DNA of 33,163 bases from Betaproteobacteria bacterium (GCA_012026675.1 VEPA01000013.1:1-33163), one strand, 5' to 3'. Positions 1-8,388 are shown, counted from the first letter of the stretch. Notes: generated by a model not told the origin, from the letters alone. Translations and numbers: made by a program.

Positions 1-115
1 CGTAGTTTTCCGAGGCGATCAGTTCGATGTGATCTTCCTGGCGACGATTTTCGTTCTGGATCGCGGTCCATAGATCGGGATCGGTCTTGGCGAGGGTGTT
101 CTTCTTCAGGAACAT
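1..115 (-). CDS. glyA: Serine hydroxymethyltransferase, N-terminal part (runs off the window)
   Basis: The first 38 codons on the minus strand read as the N-terminus of GlyA. It starts with ATG at 115 and ends in the conserved block [10 protein letters not shown] at the window edge, which is typical of the family about 35 residues in. The enzyme is cytosolic and PLP-dependent; it interconverts serine and glycine while charging tetrahydrofolate with a one-carbon unit. The PLP lysine and most of the protein lie outside the window. A plausible promoter lies at 148-177, giving a short leader with no room for a large riboswitch. Identity rests on a short but very characteristic segment. Confidence 0.88.
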   Translation of the reverse strand, partial: MFLKKNTLAKTDPDLWTAIQNENRRQEDHIELIASENY

Positions 116-147
116 GGCGGGATCCGGAGAGAAATGGGAAGCGGGGG

Positions 148-177
148 ATTTTAGCACCCGAGCCCGGCCACCGACAG
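148..177 (-). promoter_or_regulatory. Possible sigma70 promoter of glyA
   Basis: On the minus strand a TAAAAT -10 box (153..148) is preceded, after 18 bases, by CTGTCG (177..172) as a weak -35. It sits about 33 bases upstream of the glyA start codon. The -10 is good and the -35 poor, so this is a tentative call from sequence alone. Confidence 0.4.
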
Positions 178-181
178 GCTG

Positions 182-850
182 CTAGCCCGTGACTTCGTCG
201 AGCGCCTGATTCAAATGCCGGCAATCTGCCCACGAAATCAGCCGCCAGCCGGCCGCGCCGTATTCCAGCCAGTTGCAGGCAGCATTCGGCAGCGAAAAGT
301 CGCGCGGCGCATCCAGCGCGCGGTCCGTGGCGGCACGATAGGCCACATCGAGCACGCCGCCGTGGGTGAAGGCCAGGACGTTCCGGCCCGAATGGCGCTG
401 TGCCATGCCTTCCAGCCCGGCCGTCACGCGCGCGGCGAAAGCGATCAGGGATTCGCCGGTCTCGTAGTCATAGTGCGGGGTCCGCGCCTGATGATGGCCA
501 TGGGCGTGCGGCCTCGCCAGGCGCGCTTCCGCAGCGGTAAGGCCCTGTATCACGCCGAAGTGGCGTTCGCGCAGAGTCGGCGCTGGCGAGACGGCAAGAC
601 CGAGGCCGGCCGTGGCAATTTGCGCCGTATTCCAGGCGCGCCGCAGATCGCTGCTGTAGACCGCCGCGAAGGACTGCCCGCGCAGGGCTTCCGCCAGCGC
701 CATTGCCTGCGCCTGCCCGGCACGGTTGAGATCGATGTCGATCTGCCCCTGGATACGCTTTTCGCCATTCCAGTCGGTCTCGCCATGCCGGATCAGGCAA
801 AAGCGCGTGGTCCTCAGCGCGGTCGGGTCGATGCCTGTCGTTGGGTTCAC
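182..850 (-). CDS. Histidine phosphatase family protein (phosphoglycerate mutase-like)
   Basis: This is a member of the histidine phosphatase superfamily, which moves phosphate through a phospho-histidine intermediate. The RHGETDW motif close to the N-terminus carries the catalytic histidine, RERHFGVIQG is the usual second block, and THGG near residue 160 supplies the second active-site histidine. The substrate cannot be told from sequence: phosphosugar, alpha-ribazole-5-phosphate and others are all possible. I prefer the GTG start at 850, giving 222 residues, because GAGAAAG lies a few bases upstream and the start then clears the end of livF at 864. An ATG at 892 would add 14 residues and overlap livF. 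The gene follows livF in the same direction, so it may be co-transcribed with the liv genes. Confidence 0.85.
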   Translation of the reverse strand: MNPTTGIDPTALRTTRFCLIRHGETDWNGEKRIQGQIDIDLNRAGQAQAMALAEALRGQSFAAVYSSDLRRAWNTAQIATAGLGLAVSPAPTLRERHFGVIQGLTAAEARLARPHAHGHHQARTPHYDYETGESLIAFAARVTAGLEGMAQRHSGRNVLAFTHGGVLDVAYRAATDRALDAPRDFSLPNAACNWLEYGAAGWRLISWADCRHLNQALDEVTG

Positions 851-863
851 CGCAAACTCTTTC

Positions 864-1577
864 TCAACCGCCGAGATAGGCTTCGGCGACACGTGGATCG
901 TGCAGCAGATTGGCGCCCGAATCGGTCAGCACAATCTGCCCCGTCTCGATGACATAGCCGTGGCGGGCGATTTTCAGCGCCTGCCGCACGTTCTGCTCGA
1001 CCAGCAGCACCGTCAGCCCGGAGCGATTGATGTCGACCAGGGTCCTGAAAATCTCCTGCACCAGAATCGGCGCCAGGCCCATCGACGGCTCGTCGAGCAG
1101 CAGCAGGCGCGGCTTGGCCATCAAGGCGCGGCCGATGGCGAGCATCTGCTGCTCGCCGCCGGACAGGTTGCCGGCCAGCTGGTCGGCGCGATCCTTCAGG
1201 CGCGGAAAAAGATGGAAGACCTGTTCCAGGCTATCGGCGATGCCGGCCCTGTCGCGGCGGGTATAGGCGCCCAGTGCCAGGTTTTCGCTGACCGTCAGGG
1301 TGACCAGGATCGCCCGCCCTTCGGCGACCTGCACCACGCCGCGGCTCACGATCTGGTGCGGCGCGAGGCCGGTGATGTCTTCGTCCTCGAACAGGATGCG
1401 GCCGTGCGCGGGCTTCAGCAGGCCGGACAAGGCCAGAAGGGTGGTGCTCTTGCCGGCGCCGTTGGCGCCGACGAGGGCCGTGATTTCCCCCGTATTGAGA
1501 TGGAAGGTGATGCCCTTGACCGCCTCGATGTGGCCGTAGTTGACCGACAGATCCTGCACCCGCAACAGCACACTCAC
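864..1577 (-). CDS. livF: Branched-chain amino-acid ABC transporter, ATP-binding protein LivF
   Basis: One of two ATPase subunits that power uptake of leucine, isoleucine and valine (or related ligands) across the inner membrane. In its 237 residues the Walker A motif GANGAGKST lies at 37-45, the ABC signature LSGGEQQ at 138-144 and Walker B LLLLDEP at 158-164. Length and the short C-terminus ending AEAYLGG match LivF. It is the last transporter gene, 28 bases after livG. Family members can carry other ligands (amides, urea, aromatic compounds), so substrate is inferred from the whole operon. Confidence 0.93.
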   Translation of the reverse strand: MSVLLRVQDLSVNYGHIEAVKGITFHLNTGEITALVGANGAGKSTTLLALSGLLKPAHGRILFEDEDITGLAPHQIVSRGVVQVAEGRAILVTLTVSENLALGAYTRRDRAGIADSLEQVFHLFPRLKDRADQLAGNLSGGEQQMLAIGRALMAKPRLLLLDEPSMGLAPILVQEIFRTLVDINRSGLTVLLVEQNVRQALKIARHGYVIETGQIVLTDSGANLLHDPRVAEAYLGG

Positions 1578-1605
1578 GGGACTACCCTCCCCCGGCGCAC
1601 GGCGC

Positions 1606-2376
1606 TCACGACGCCTGCCCCTCGTCTTCGCGCCCGAGGTAGGCTTCGATCACGTCGGGATTGTTGCGAATCTCGTCGGGAGATCCCTCGGCGATGATGC
1701 GGCCGAAGTTGAGCACCGCAACGCGGTCGCACAGGCCCATGACAAAGCGCATGTCATGCTCGATGAGGAAGACGCCAAAACCGCGCTGGCAAATGTTGCG
1801 GATTTCTTCCATCAGCACGGTCTTTTCCGCCGGGTTCATGCCCGCCACCGGCTCGTCGAGCAGCAACAGCCTTGGCTTTGTGGCCAGCGCGCGGGCGAAT
1901 TCGAGCTTGCGCTGATCGCCGTAGGAAAGGTTGTCGGCAAGCATTTCGGCACGATGATCGAGACGCACCCAGGACAACAGCTCAAGCGCCCGCTGCCGCG
2001 CCTCCGCCTCGGCGGCGCGGCAGGCGGGGCTGTTGAGAAACAGCGCGACGGGGCCATAGGCCAGATGCTGGTGCATGCCGATCATGACGTTTTCCAGCAG
2101 CGTCATTTCCTTGAAGATGCGGATGTTCTGGAAGGTGCGCGCGATGCCCAGCCGCGTCACGCTGTGAGGCGCCAGTCCGGCCAGGTCGCGACCTTCGAAG
2201 GAGATGTTGCCGGCGGAGGGTTTGAGCAGGCCGGTGATGAGATTGAACACCGTGGTCTTGCCGGCACCGTTGGGACCGATGAGGCCGAAAATGCCGCCCG
2301 CCGGGACATCGAAGCTGACGTCCTCAAGCACCGAAAGCCCGCCGAAATGCTTGCCCAGCTTGCTTATAGCCAACAT
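1606..2376 (-). CDS. livG: Branched-chain amino-acid ABC transporter, ATP-binding protein LivG
   Basis: The second ATPase subunit of the transporter, 256 residues. Walker A GPNGAGKTT is at 34-42. The signature is the LivG variant LSYGDQ (150-155) in place of LSGGQ, and Walker B LLLLDEP is at 170-176, followed by VAGMNP, which is characteristic of LivG. It starts only 3 bases after the end of livM, pointing to translational coupling. The subunit pairs with LivF on the cytoplasmic face of the LivH-LivM channel. Confidence 0.94.
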   Translation of the reverse strand: MLAISKLGKHFGGLSVLEDVSFDVPAGGIFGLIGPNGAGKTTVFNLITGLLKPSAGNISFEGRDLAGLAPHSVTRLGIARTFQNIRIFKEMTLLENVMIGMHQHLAYGPVALFLNSPACRAAEAEARQRALELLSWVRLDHRAEMLADNLSYGDQRKLEFARALATKPRLLLLDEPVAGMNPAEKTVLMEEIRNICQRGFGVFLIEHDMRFVMGLCDRVAVLNFGRIIAEGSPDEIRNNPDVIEAYLGREDEGQAS

Positions 2377-2379
2377 GTC

Positions 2380-3237
2380 TCAGGCCCTGCCGCCGCGCGC
2401 GAACAGCGCCTTGATGCGACGCGGTTCCCAGAGGCCCTTGGGCAGGAAGAGCACCACGAGCACCAGCACGATGCCGTTGAACACGCCGCGGAATTCATGC
2501 AGGAAGCGCAGTAGTTCCGGCAGCAGGGTCAGGATGGTCGCTCCCCGCATCGGGCCGACCAGGCTGCCGATGCCGCCGAGTATCGCCATGGTGAGAATGT
2601 CCACCGCATTCTCGAAGCCGTATTCGCGCGGACTGATGAAGAAGGTGAAATGGGCGTTGAGGCCGCCGGCCACACCGGCGATGGTGGCACCGAGGACAAA
2701 GGCGAACAGCTTGTGGCGCGCCACGTCGATCCCCATCAGACTTGCCGCCACGTCGTCTTCGCGGATCGACTCGAAGGCGCGGCCGACCCTGGAGCGCCGC
2801 AAGCGCGCCAGGCCGTAAATCGTGAAGGCGAGGATGGCGAGGATGTGCCAGCCCTGGGTGCTCTGCGGAATGCCATTGAGGCCCTCCGGCCCGCCGGTGA
2901 TCTCCAGGTTGAGCACGATAATGCGCACGACTTCGCCGAAGGCCAGCGTCGCCATCGCCAGGTACACGCCGGACAGGCGCAGCGTGGGTATGCCGATGAT
3001 CAGGGCCACCAGCGCCGGAACCACGCCCGCGGCCGCCAGCACCGCGGCAAACGGCCAGCCGGCCTGGAGCGAGAGCAGCGCCGAAACATAGGCACCGATG
3101 CCCATGAAGGCGGCATTGGCCAGGGAAAGCAGGCCGCAGGCCAGCGTCAGCCAGATCGACAGGGCAAGCAGCGCATGCACGCCGATCGAGTACACCAGCG
3201 TGTTGTAGGTCGACCAGTAGTTATCCAGCCACTCCAT
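2380..3237 (-). CDS. livM: Branched-chain amino-acid ABC transporter permease LivM
   Basis: An inner-membrane permease of 285 residues, hydrophobic almost throughout with about eight likely membrane segments. The cytoplasmic coupling region contains RLRRSRVGRAFESIREDD followed by AASLMGIDV, a hallmark of LivM-type permeases. It forms the channel together with LivH. One base separates it from livH upstream and three bases from livG downstream. Its neighbours supply all other parts of a complete importer. Confidence 0.93.
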   Translation of the reverse strand: MEWLDNYWSTYNTLVYSIGVHALLALSIWLTLACGLLSLANAAFMGIGAYVSALLSLQAGWPFAAVLAAAGVVPALVALIIGIPTLRLSGVYLAMATLAFGEVVRIIVLNLEITGGPEGLNGIPQSTQGWHILAILAFTIYGLARLRRSRVGRAFESIREDDVAASLMGIDVARHKLFAFVLGATIAGVAGGLNAHFTFFISPREYGFENAVDILTMAILGGIGSLVGPMRGATILTLLPELLRFLHEFRGVFNGIVLVLVVLFLPKGLWEPRRIKALFARGGRA

Positions 3238-3238
3238 G

Positions 3239-4120
3239 CTATGCCTTGCGCTCCAGCACCCGGCCGAACATGCCGGAAGGCCGCACCAGAAGGATCAGGA
3301 AAAGCAGGCCGAAGGCCACCGCGTCGCCCAGCTGGCTGGAAAGATAGGCCTTGCTCATGACCTCGGCGAAACCGAGAAACATCCCGGCAATCAGCGCGCC
3401 GCGAATGTCGCCCATGCCGCCGAGAATGATGACGGCAATACCCTTGTGCAGAATGGGCTGGCCCATCAGCGGTGTGATGGCGTTGAAGTCGAGGCCGATC
3501 AGCACGCCGGCCGCGCCGCCCAGCGCCGCGGCGACGAAGGAGGTGCCATGAAACAGTCCTTCGACGTTGATGCCGAGCAGGGAAGCCGCCTTCGGCGATT
3601 CGGCGATGGCGCGCAAGGCCCGCCCGAGCTGGGTGCGACGTATCGCCAGGAACAGCACCGCCATCAGCGTGAAGGCAATGCCGACGATGCCGATCTCGAT
3701 GGCGCGCACATGCACGTCGCCGATAATGAATTCGCCGGCCGGAATCGTTCCCTCCGGAAAGCGCAGGATCTCGGCGCCGAATATCCCCTGCGCACTGCTC
3801 GACAGCGTAATGGCAACACCGATCGTGGCGATCATCGGTATCAGGTGCGGGGCATTGCGGGCACGCAGCGGCTTGAGGATCAGCACATCGATCAGCAGTC
3901 CCAGCATGCCGCTCACCGCCATTGCCGCCAGCAGCGCAAGCCAGAGGGGCATCTCGAAACGGGTAACGAGAAACAGCGCGGCATAGCTGCCGACCATGAA
4001 GACGGCGCCATGGGACAGGTTGATCACCGCCAGCACGCCGAACACCAGGGTAAAGCCAAGCGCAAACAGGGCGTAGACGCTACCGAGCGTGAGGGCGTTG
4101 AGAAGCTGTTGGGAGAGCAT
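3239..4120 (-). CDS. livH: Branched-chain amino-acid ABC transporter permease LivH
   Basis: An inner-membrane permease of 293 residues. It opens with LLNALTLGSVYALFALGFT, the typical LivH start, and carries RTQLGRALRAIAESPKAA and LLGINVEG in the loop that contacts the ATPases. The late block AVIILGGMGDIRGALIAG is also diagnostic. It pairs with LivM. It lies 70 bases after livK, and that spacer contains a stable hairpin that may set a lower expression level for livHMGF than for livK. Confidence 0.94.
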   Translation of the reverse strand: MLSQQLLNALTLGSVYALFALGFTLVFGVLAVINLSHGAVFMVGSYAALFLVTRFEMPLWLALLAAMAVSGMLGLLIDVLILKPLRARNAPHLIPMIATIGVAITLSSSAQGIFGAEILRFPEGTIPAGEFIIGDVHVRAIEIGIVGIAFTLMAVLFLAIRRTQLGRALRAIAESPKAASLLGINVEGLFHGTSFVAAALGGAAGVLIGLDFNAITPLMGQPILHKGIAVIILGGMGDIRGALIAGMFLGFAEVMSKAYLSSQLGDAVAFGLLFLILLVRPSGMFGRVLERKA

Positions 4121-4151
4121 GGTGGACTGTCGAAAGCAAAGGAGCGGTCAG

Positions 4152-4167
4152 GGGCGCTACGGCGCCC
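4152..4167. terminator. Hairpin between livK and livH, possible attenuator or RNA-processing stop
   Basis: GGGCGC (4152-4157) and GCGCCC (4162-4167) form a perfect six-base stem with a four-base loop in the livK-livH spacer. There is no run of U after it on the minus-strand transcript, so it is not a textbook terminator. Such hairpins often protect the 3' end of an abundant binding-protein mRNA, but that role is inferred here. Confidence 0.4.
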
Positions 4168-4190
4168 GCCGCCCCCTTGCGGATGCCAGC

Positions 4191-5348
4191 TTATTTCTTG
4201 CCGGTGTAGAGGGTGAACTTGCCGCCCTGGACAATGTAGATGAAAGGCGTCTGGTCCGCGTCAAACCCGCCCGGCTTGCCATCCTTGGTCACCGCCGGCC
4301 GGAACTTGAAGGGCCCGGTGGCGCCGCTGATGGAAACCTTGGGCAGGGCGTCGCGCAGGGCCTGCCGGGCGGCCTCCAGGTTGCCCGAGAGCTTCACCGA
4401 CTTCAGCGCCATGGCGGCGATATGCAGCGCATCGTAGGCCTGGGCCGCGAACTGGTTCGGATCGGCGTTGTACTTCTGCTTGTAGGCGTTGACGAAATTC
4501 ACATTGACCGGGGCCGGATTGACATTGGACCAGGGGCTGCCGACGAAGGTCCCCTCTCCGGCCAGTCGGGAGATTTCAAACAACTTCGGTGAATTGAAGC
4601 CATTGCCGCCGATGAAAGGCGCCTTGATGCCGAGGGAACGCGACTGCAGCATGATGTTTGCGGCCTCTTCGGCGAGACAGGAACAGACAACGGCATCGGG
4701 TTCGCCGGCCTTGATCTTGGTCAGCTGCGCCTTGAAATCCACGTCGCCCTTGACATAGGTCTCGGTGCTGGTCACGGCAAGCTTCTGATCGGCGAGCACC
4801 TTCTTGAATACGTCATAGCCGCTCTTGGTGAAGGCATCGTCGTTGCCGTAGATCACCGCCACCTTCTTGATGCCGTAGTGCTTGACGGCGGTGGCCACGG
4901 TGACCGGCAGCACGTCGGATTCCATCACCGAATTGCGGAAGATGTAAGGGCCGATGTCGGTGATGCCGCCCGCCGTGTTCGAGGTGCCGAAGGCCACGAT
5001 TTTCGCGCCGTTGGCGACGGGACCGGCAGCGAACATGGAATTGGACAGGGTGGGACCGAAAATCATCAGCACCTTGTCCTGGAAGATGAGCTTCTTGAAG
5101 ACGTTGATGGCTTCTTCCTTCTTGCCCTGTTCGTCCTCGATCACCAGCTGGATCTTGTTGCCGTTGACGCCGCCCTTGGCGTTGATTTCGTCGGCAGCCA
5201 CCTGAAAACCGTTGCGGATGGCAACGCCATATTGCGCCGCGCCGCCCGAGAGGGCTTCGGCGACACCGATCTTGATGTCGGCGGCAAGGGCACCGCCGGC
5301 CAGCATGGCAGCGGCGGCCAGGAACAGGGTCTTGCGCGGAAAACTCAT
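4191..5348 (-). CDS. livK: Periplasmic branched-chain amino-acid binding protein (LivK/LivJ family)
   Basis: The ligand-binding subunit that delivers amino acids to LivHMGF, 385 residues. A signal peptide is clear: basic MSFPRK, a hydrophobic alanine/leucine stretch, then cleavage after ALA near residue 22, leaving ADIKIGV as the mature start. The sequence follows a type I periplasmic-binding fold, with AAQYGVAIRNGFQVAADEIN early and AYDALHIAAMALK late. The ATG at 5348 has a strong GGAGGA four bases upstream. It is the first gene of the liv operon. The exact ligand is not certain; family members also bind amides and aromatic acids. Confidence 0.92.
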   Translation of the reverse strand: MSFPRKTLFLAAAAMLAGGALAADIKIGVAEALSGGAAQYGVAIRNGFQVAADEINAKGGVNGNKIQLVIEDEQGKKEEAINVFKKLIFQDKVLMIFGPTLSNSMFAAGPVANGAKIVAFGTSNTAGGITDIGPYIFRNSVMESDVLPVTVATAVKHYGIKKVAVIYGNDDAFTKSGYDVFKKVLADQKLAVTSTETYVKGDVDFKAQLTKIKAGEPDAVVCSCLAEEAANIMLQSRSLGIKAPFIGGNGFNSPKLFEISRLAGEGTFVGSPWSNVNPAPVNVNFVNAYKQKYNADPNQFAAQAYDALHIAAMALKSVKLSGNLEAARQALRDALPKVSISGATGPFKFRPAVTKDGKPGGFDADQTPFIYIVQGGKFTLYTGKK

Positions 5349-5447
5349 GGATTCCTCCGAATATTTTCGAGATTAAGAGATTGGGGCAGGAAGGTGCGGT
5401 GGCCGGGCCCTCGCATTGGGCCGACCACAGTGCGTCTACAGGTGGCT

Positions 5448-5477
5448 ACCTTACCAAAAGTCTGCCTGCTTGGGCAA
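5448..5477 (-). promoter_or_regulatory. Possible promoter of the liv operon
   Basis: On the minus strand TTGCCC (5477..5472) and TAAGGT (5453..5448) are 18 bases apart, about 100 bases upstream of livK. Both boxes are imperfect. It is the best candidate in the 166-base spacer between the methyltransferase gene and livK; nothing else clear is seen there. Confidence 0.38.
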
Positions 5478-5514
5478 TTCATTGCAGCCGTGGCGCATAG
5501 TGCACGCTGCGCCT

Positions 5515-6651
5515 TCATCGGCGCACAGCCAGGCGCCAGAGCGAAGTCAGTTCCGCGGCACGCGCCGCATGCAAGGAATCACTTTTGTCCGCTGCCCGCG
5601 GATGGTCCGGCCTGGCATCGATCCGCCCCACCACCTCGAGCCCCGCCGCGTCCAGAGCGGCAAGCAGTTCGGTGCGCGTGCGCAAACCCAGGTGTTCGGC
5701 AAGATCGGAGAGCACCAGCCAACCCTCGCCGCCGGGTTCCAGGTGCGCGGCCAGCCCCTCGGTGAATCCCATCAGCATGCGGCTGTCGGGGTCATAGACG
5801 GCTCGCTCCAACGATGACGCGGCGCGCGCCGGAAGCCAGGGCGGGTTGCACACGATCAGCGATGCACGGCCCGGCGGAAACAGATCGGCTGCGAGCAGTT
5901 CGACGCGATCCGCCAGGCCCAGTCGTGCCAGGTTGTCCGCGGCGCAGGCGAGCGCGCGCGGGTCCTGGTCGGTGGCGACGATGCGTTCGATTCCGCGCCG
6001 CGCCAGAACCGCCGCCAGCACGCCGGTGCCGGTGCCGATGTCGAAGGCCAGCGTGCAGCCTGCCGGCAACGGAGCGGCGGCGACCAGGCCGACATACTCG
6101 CCACGGATCGGCGCAAACACTCCGTAATGTGGATGAATGCGCGCACCCAGTGCCGGGACATCGACACCTTTCTTGCGCCATTCGTGGGCGCCGATCACGC
6201 CCAGCAGTTCGCGCAGGGAAGCGACGAAAGGCCCGGCCGGCGGGCCAAAGGCCTCGACGCAGGCCGCGGCCACGTCGGGCGCGCGGCGCAGCGGGATCCG
6301 GTAGCCGTCGTCGAAAGGCAGCAACAGCATGCCCAGCGTGCGGACACGCTGCAACTGGGCCAGCCGATACAGATGGAAGGCCTCCGCGGGCGTCGCGGCC
6401 GGGGCTACCGACTTGCGGGGCTTGCGGTCGATGCGCCGGGCCATGGCCTGCAGCAACTGGCGGGCATTCTGGAAATCGCCGCGCCAGAGCAGGGCCGTAC
6501 CCTCGCAGGCCAGCCGCCAGGCCACGTCAGCCGTGATGCGATCATCGGCGACGACGAGTTTTTTCGGCGGCGGATTGCCAGCCTCCGATTGCCAGCGCAG
6601 CGAACGCATCTCGCCGTCTTCGGTCCAGACAAGGGCCGGCGGAACACTCAC
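5515..6651 (-). CDS. Class I SAM-dependent methyltransferase (methyltransferase-small type)
   Basis: About 378 residues from a GTG start at 6651, chosen because GGGAAAG lies just upstream and because the protein-like sequence begins there (SVPPALVWTEDGE). The SAM-binding loop DIGTGTG is at about residues 204-210, an acidic ATDQDP follows as motif II, and NPPW is at 269-272. NPPW is the catalytic motif of amino-group methyltransferases of the HemK/PrmC and RsmC/RlmG kind, so the target is probably an amide or exocyclic amine on protein or nucleic acid. The first 150 residues (with ALLWRGDFQNARQLL) form a separate N-terminal region whose role I do not recognise. An in-frame extension to 6882 is not supported by composition. 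Confidence 0.78.
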   Translation of the reverse strand: MSVPPALVWTEDGEMRSLRWQSEAGNPPPKKLVVADDRITADVAWRLACEGTALLWRGDFQNARQLLQAMARRIDRKPRKSVAPAATPAEAFHLYRLAQLQRVRTLGMLLLPFDDGYRIPLRRAPDVAAACVEAFGPPAGPFVASLRELLGVIGAHEWRKKGVDVPALGARIHPHYGVFAPIRGEYVGLVAAAPLPAGCTLAFDIGTGTGVLAAVLARRGIERIVATDQDPRALACAADNLARLGLADRVELLAADLFPPGRASLIVCNPPWLPARAASSLERAVYDPDSRMLMGFTEGLAAHLEPGGEGWLVLSDLAEHLGLRTRTELLAALDAAGLEVVGRIDARPDHPRAADKSDSLHAARAAELTSLWRLAVRR

Positions 6652-6735
6652 AAGGCTTTCCCGCCGAAAAACAGCTGGTCCTGCACCGGCACGATAGCCA
6701 CCTCGATGAACATGGAATGGATGCATGGTACGTTG

Positions 6736-6749
6736 CAGGCGATCGCCTG
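6736..6749. promoter_or_regulatory. Perfect 14-bp palindrome between two divergent genes
   Basis: CAGGCGATCGCCTG is a perfect palindrome lying 85 bases before the methyltransferase start and about 146 bases before the spermidine-synthase-like start. On the minus strand it falls inside the spacer of a possible promoter, TTTACA - 17 bases - TACCAT. It could be an operator. It also contains GCGATCGC, a sequence over-represented in some genomes, so chance is possible. Confidence 0.35.
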
Positions 6750-6895
6750 TAAATTTTCCGCGAGGCCGTCCATCGATCGACCTGCAGCCGTGCCGCCGGC
6801 GCCAGCGCTGTGCGTCCCTTTGGGAACTATTGGCGATGACGCTGCGCAAGGAGTCTTGCGGTAAAGTCGCGATCCCCGCCACCTCTCATCCCGCG

Positions 6896-8236
6896 ATGTC
6901 GCCACGCCTCCTCTTCACCATCGTTTTCATCGAGGGCTATTGTTCGCTCGGCGCCGAAATCATCGCCTTGCGCCGGCTGATACCGCACGTCGGCAGTTCC
7001 ATCGTGGTCACGGCGCCGACCATAGGCCTGTTCCTGCTGGCGCTGGCGCTCGGCTACCACTCCGGCAGCCGCGTCGAGGCCGACTACCGCGCCGTGGTGG
7101 CGCGCAACTTCCTGATCTCGGCGGCGCTGATGGGCGCAGGACTGGCAGGCGGCAGCGTCAATGCCATCTTCGCCGGAACGCAGGCGGGGCTGGCCTACCT
7201 GATTTTTGTCGGCGCCATCCTTTGCCCCCTGGCCTGGCTCCTGGGGCAGACGGTGCCGATCCTGACCAACCTGATGCGCGCGCAGCGCAGCGGCGAAGCC
7301 GCCGGACGCGCGCTCTATTGGTCTACCCTCGGCTCCTTTCTCGGTTCCGTCACGCTGTCGCTCGTGGTCATGCAACTCTTCGGCGTCTGGGCCGCGGTGC
7401 TGCTCGGCGCCTTGATGCTGGTCGCCGGCGCCGCGCTGGTGCAGCGCCCGCGCCCGCTGACGGCGACATTGCTGGTCGCCCTGACCGCGCTCAGCGCGGC
7501 GGCCAACCTCGGCGACCGCCAGCGCGCCGATACCGCCTACGCCGATTACGCGGTGGAACCCGTGTTGCGCGAAGGCATGCTGGCGCCGCGTGCCTTCGTG
7601 GTCAACAACCAGAATGCCTCGGTGATCGACGCCAGCGAACCGCCGCGGTATGCGCGCTATGTGCAGCACCTGCGGCGCATCCTGCTCGAGGACCTGCGCT
7701 TCAACAATCGCGACATCCTGGTGCTGGGCGCCGGCGGCTTCACCCTGTCGCACCGCGAAGCGCTGAACCGCTACACCTACGTGGACATCGACCCGGCCAT
7801 CCGCGCCATCGCCGAGCGCGACTTCCTGCGCGAAGCGGCCAACGGCGAATTCATTGCCACCGATGCGCGCCGCTTCGTGATCGACACCACGCGCCGCTTC
7901 GATGCGATCGTGGTCGACGTCTATAGCGCCCGCACCTCGATTCCCGGCCACCTGGTCACGCGCGAGTTCTGGCGCGACACGCGCCATGCCCTGAAGCCCG
8001 GCGGCGTCATGCTGGCCAACCTGATTCTCGACGGCAAACTCGCCAGCCCCTACGCGCGCAACCTGCTGGCCACCATCGAAGGCGCCTACGGCCGCTGCGC
8101 GGTCGAGGTGCTGTTCAAGTCGGCGCCAGCCAGCAACGTCATCGTCACCTGCTTCGCCGCGGAGAGCGGCGAAGCAGTCCGAGTCTATGTCGACGAACGC
8201 AATCTGGCCGACATCGACAGCGCCCGCTCGCCCTGA
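6896..8236 (+). CDS. Membrane-anchored spermidine synthase-like protein
   Basis: A 446-residue protein from the ATG at 6896. Residues 1 to about 205 contain around six or seven hydrophobic segments; residues 220-425 form a spermidine-synthase/SAM-methyltransferase-like domain. In that domain GAGG (278-281) stands where the nucleotide-binding glycine loop is expected, VDIDP (296-300) is the acidic ribose-binding motif, DARRF is at 323-327 and DVYS at 341-344. Family knowledge: such fusions are annotated as spermidine synthases, but many lack polyamine-synthase activity. Here the classical GGGDG motif is altered, so enzyme activity is uncertain. A longer frame to 6725 exists, but its first 57 residues look non-coding. 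It is divergent from the methyltransferase gene; no clear promoter seen. Confidence 0.8.
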   Translation: MSPRLLFTIVFIEGYCSLGAEIIALRRLIPHVGSSIVVTAPTIGLFLLALALGYHSGSRVEADYRAVVARNFLISAALMGAGLAGGSVNAIFAGTQAGLAYLIFVGAILCPLAWLLGQTVPILTNLMRAQRSGEAAGRALYWSTLGSFLGSVTLSLVVMQLFGVWAAVLLGALMLVAGAALVQRPRPLTATLLVALTALSAAANLGDRQRADTAYADYAVEPVLREGMLAPRAFVVNNQNASVIDASEPPRYARYVQHLRRILLEDLRFNNRDILVLGAGGFTLSHREALNRYTYVDIDPAIRAIAERDFLREAANGEFIATDARRFVIDTTRRFDAIVVDVYSARTSIPGHLVTREFWRDTRHALKPGGVMLANLILDGKLASPYARNLLATIEGAYGRCAVEVLFKSAPASNVIVTCFAAESGEAVRVYVDERNLADIDSARSP

Positions 8237-8290
8237 CGCTGTCCCGCGCAGCGTAACGCGCAAGTAACAAATCCGGAAGTCGATGCACGA

Positions 8291-8312
8291 GAAAGTCGGC
8301 TCTGGCGGGACG
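8291..8312 (-). repeat. Left copy of a 22-bp inverted repeat flanking the accessory island
   Basis: Read on the minus strand this segment matches 9130-9151 (plus strand) at 20 of 22 positions: the block CGTCCCGCCAG, two differing bases, then CCGACTTTC. The match does not extend clearly on either side. The two copies face each other across about 840 bases holding the GFA gene cassette. Confidence 0.6.
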
Positions 8313-8388
8313 GCGAAAGTCCCCTGCTGACAAGCATCAAGGATTCTTTAGTGCCCATTGCGGCCGGTCACTCTCTGAGAAAGCGGAT

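Noticed and set aside
215-1697. Two plus-strand frames (245 and 323 codons) opposite the phosphatase and livF
   Set aside because: The minus strand carries clear phosphatase and ABC ATPase motifs; the plus-strand products are low-complexity arginine/glutamine/histidine-rich.
6827-8263. 478-codon frame on the minus strand opposite the spermidine-synthase-like gene
   Set aside because: Translation is rich in G, A, R, Q and H with no fold or motif, whereas the plus strand gives clear membrane segments and SAM motifs.
8237-8388. Possible small gene on the minus strand in the left part of the accessory island
   Set aside because: Short arginine/serine-rich frame with no ribosome-binding site; it overlaps the end of the spermidine-synthase-like gene.
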